Shown here piece after piece: positions 19,182 through 20,398 of a stretch of DNA of 20,398 nt; position 1 is the first letter of the stretch, and each line of letters opens with the position of its first letter. Source of the stretch: a virus; the IMG/VR virus record IMGVR_UViG_3300017437_000021, positions 1 through 20,398 of that record. The stretch is one strand, 5' to 3'. A program made the position numbers and the translations under genes. The notes under the pieces were generated by a model. That model had not been told where the DNA came from. It was given only the letters and a program-made list of their open reading frames with translations, and did not search any database.

Positions 19182-20206
19182 GTGTGGTTGCCTCCTAGGG
19201 CGCGGCGGTACTCGATTTCCCACTCCGCGCGGTATTGGTCGAGCTGGCTGCCGGGCATCCCGTGCTCCGGCAGGCCACCGAAGAGGCGGCAGGCGGCGCG
19301 CATGGCGTCGGTGATCGCGTCCGGCCGTCGGCGCTCGGGCGGCGCGAGGACCCAGGCACGGAGGCGCTGCCAGGCGTCGGACGAGGCGAGCTGGGGTGCG
19401 CGGCGCGTGGCGGCCGGCTCGCGGTAGTCGAGCCCGGCCTGGATGTGCGAGGCGTCGCGCATGATGAGCGCGAGGGCCAGATAGCGCTTGCCGTGCTCGT
19501 TGCTGCCCGTGTGGTGCGGTGAGACGTGGTACCCGTCGATCGCGGCGCAAAGCTCGGCCACGGTAGAGCCCTCGGCCAGGCGAGCGCGGATGAGGCGGAC
19601 CTCCTTCGAGTCGGGGCGTGGGCGGCGCAGCGCAGCGGGGTGGTGGGCGCGGTAGTGCGCGATGACCGCGAGCACGTCGGCGGGTACGGAGGCGGCCCGG
19701 GCAGGCGCCGATTCGCCCGACCCACCCTCGCCGACAGGCGAGGTGAGCGCCCCTGGCGCGACATCTGTCTGTTCCTGCTGCGCTCTGAGCCCTGAGCCCT
19801 GAGCCCTGAGCGGCATCGCCCGGGCATGGCCCGGGGCATACCCTGGAGCATTGCTCTGAGCATTGCTCTGAGCATTGCTCTGAGCATTCCAGCGTGCATC
19901 GGCGGCATCGCGGCCCTTGGCGGAACGTTGTGCGGCGTCAACACGTTGCAGCAGAAGCTTAGGGTTTCTCCACCGCCCTCCATCGACCGTGAAGAACATC
20001 GTGAGCAACTCGGAGATCATCTCGGCTGTCGCTTCGGAGGGCATGGCGCGGCGGATTGCCTCCCGGTCCATCGGCAAGCCGTCGAGCTGCCAGTCCAGCA
20101 GGAGGAGGCGCAGGTACAGTCCTTGCTGCGCCAGGGACAGACATGACACGCGCCCGGACCCCATCCAATCGTCAGCGTAGAAGCGGAACCAAGCATACGC
20201 CGGCAT
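19178..20206 (-). CDS. Phage replication protein with DUF1376 domain
   Basis: 342 residues from ATG at 20206, with GAGG 6 bases upstream; a GTG 39 bases earlier lies inside an operator-like palindrome and is less likely. Residues 3-95 form the DUF1376 domain: AWFRFYADDWMGSGRVSCLSLAQQGLYLRLLLLDWQLDGLPMDREAIRRAM and DGGRWRNPKLLLQR. A low-complexity linker at about 106-145 (NAQS repeats, then RAQGSGLRAQQEQ) joins a C-terminal domain with AIDGYHVSPHHTGSNEHGKRYLALALIMRDASHIQAGLDY, a pattern shared by phage replication initiators. It probably recognises the origin and recruits the host replicase or helicase. The linker is encoded by tandem DNA repeats. Confidence 0.8.
   Translation of the reverse strand: MPAYAWFRFYADDWMGSGRVSCLSLAQQGLYLRLLLLDWQLDGLPMDREAIRRAMPSEATAEMISELLTMFFTVDGGRWRNPKLLLQRVDAAQRSAKGRDAADARWNAQSNAQSNAQSNAPGYAPGHARAMPLRAQGSGLRAQQEQTDVAPGALTSPVGEGGSGESAPARAASVPADVLAVIAHYRAHHPAALRRPRPDSKEVRLIRARLAEGSTVAELCAAIDGYHVSPHHTGSNEHGKRYLALALIMRDASHIQAGLDYREPAATRRAPQLASSDAWQRLRAWVLAPPERRRPDAITDAMRAACRLFGGLPEHGMPGSQLDQYRAEWEIEYRRALGGNHT
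19786..19890. repeat. Iteron-like repeats inside the replication gene
   Basis: Two arrays. At 19786-19811 the 7-base unit TGAGCCC repeats 3.7 times; at 19846-19890 the 12-base unit GAGCATTGCTCT repeats 3.7 times. Each 12-base unit holds the palindrome GAGCA-T-TGCTC. The 7-base period is not a multiple of three, so slippage there would shift the frame. Such arrays in the linker of an initiator gene recall the iterons inside lambda gene O. Confidence 0.8.
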
Positions 20207-20237
20207 GACCCGCCTCGTGATAGTGCAGCCTGCGCGT

Positions 20238-20248
20238 GGTGACACCAG
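20238..20248. promoter_or_regulatory. Operator-like palindrome TGGTGTCACCA before the replication gene
   Basis: Perfect 5-bp arms around one base. A related half site (TGGTGACA on the minus strand) lies about 60 bases upstream near 20307-20315, between this palindrome and the promoter. Both are downstream of the -10 box, the usual place for a repressor-binding site. Confidence 0.4.
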
Positions 20249-20317
20249 GCGCGCCCGGGAAGGGCGAGGAAGGATCGCACAGGCTGCTTGATCGAATGTC
20301 CCGATGTCACCACATGC

Positions 20318-20345
20318 ATCATCGTCACGGACCGCACGGTGTCAA
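20318..20345 (-). promoter_or_regulatory. Sigma70-like promoter for the replication operon
   Basis: Minus strand: perfect -35 TTGACA (20345-20340), 16-base spacer, -10 GATGAT (20323-20318), four of six consensus matches. It lies about 110 bases upstream of the ATG at 20206 with no other gene between. Confidence 0.55.
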
Positions 20346-20398
20346 GGGCCTTGTAGGGGAATTAGCCCCGCCGTGCCAAGCCCGACCAAGCCCAGCCA

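Noticed and set aside
18834-19427. + strand frames opposite the 18903-19181 and DUF1376 genes
   Set aside because: Antisense shadows with Arg/Gly/Ala composition and no start context.
20207-20245. Upstream GTG start for the replication gene
   Set aside because: It falls within the TGGTGTCACCA palindrome, lacks an SD site, and the added 13 residues are not part of the DUF1376 pattern; ATG at 20206 has GAGG 6 bases upstream.
1-20398. tRNA, rRNA, insertion sequence or holin/lysin genes
   Set aside because: No cloverleaf-like segments, transposase motifs, or recognisable lysis genes were seen in any frame; the lysis and most tail genes are presumably outside the window.

Overview
The window is a GC-rich segment of a tailed double-stranded DNA bacteriophage (or a prophage), transcribed almost entirely leftward on the minus strand. 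The evidence is a classic packaging and head block in canonical order: putative small terminase, large terminase, portal, scaffold, major capsid, decoration-like protein, adaptor and further virion proteins. Gene packing is tight (ATGA, GTGA and TAATG overlaps) and many starts carry strong AGGAGG-type Shine-Dalgarno sites, so the host is a bacterium with high genomic GC. Several accessory families (DUF6745, DUF3560, DUF6573 and a CxxC...LCHPD...DCY protein) would fit an actinobacterial or similar GC-rich host, but the sequence does not fix the host.

Layout in transcription order, right to left. (1) 20.4-18.9 kb: a promoter, operator-like palindromes, a DUF1376-type replication protein carrying an iteron-like repeat array inside its coding sequence, and a small overlapping gene. 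(2) 18.9-18.06 kb: about 840 bases with no confident gene, G+T-skewed on the + strand, holding tandem repeats, stacked hairpins and a perfect palindrome. It looks like a regulatory or origin region. (3) 18.06-15.07 kb: a run of very small genes, many with CxxC zinc-ribbon motifs, several introduced by a recurring leader cassette (conserved upstream core, variable hairpin, conserved SD box). One of them has an in-frame TGA exactly where a zinc-ribbon cysteine would be expected, and its reading frame continues for 42 codons beyond. (4) 15.07-11.87 kb: DUF6573, DUF3560, a small DUF6745-associated protein, a DUF6745 protein with a 40-unit tetrapeptide (xATx) array, and a cysteine-rich protein. (5) 11.88-8.1 kb: a serine recombinase overlapping a putative small terminase, then TerL and a RusA-like nuclease. 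(6) 8.06-0 kb: portal, FmdB-like protein, scaffold, major capsid protein, a jelly-roll-like decoration protein, a large hairpin, two small hypotheticals, a head-tail adaptor-like protein and four further virion-type proteins, the last running off the left edge.

How the parts work together: TerS/TerL package DNA through the portal into a procapsid built from capsid and scaffold proteins; the adaptor and small beta-rich proteins complete the connector and virion surface. The RusA-like protein would resolve branched DNA before packaging, and the serine recombinase could integrate or resolve the phage genome, although no repressor gene is visible here. The main candidates for something undescribed are the leader-cassette family, the TGA-interrupted zinc-ribbon gene, the DUF6745 tetrapeptide-array pair, and the possible origin inside the replication gene.
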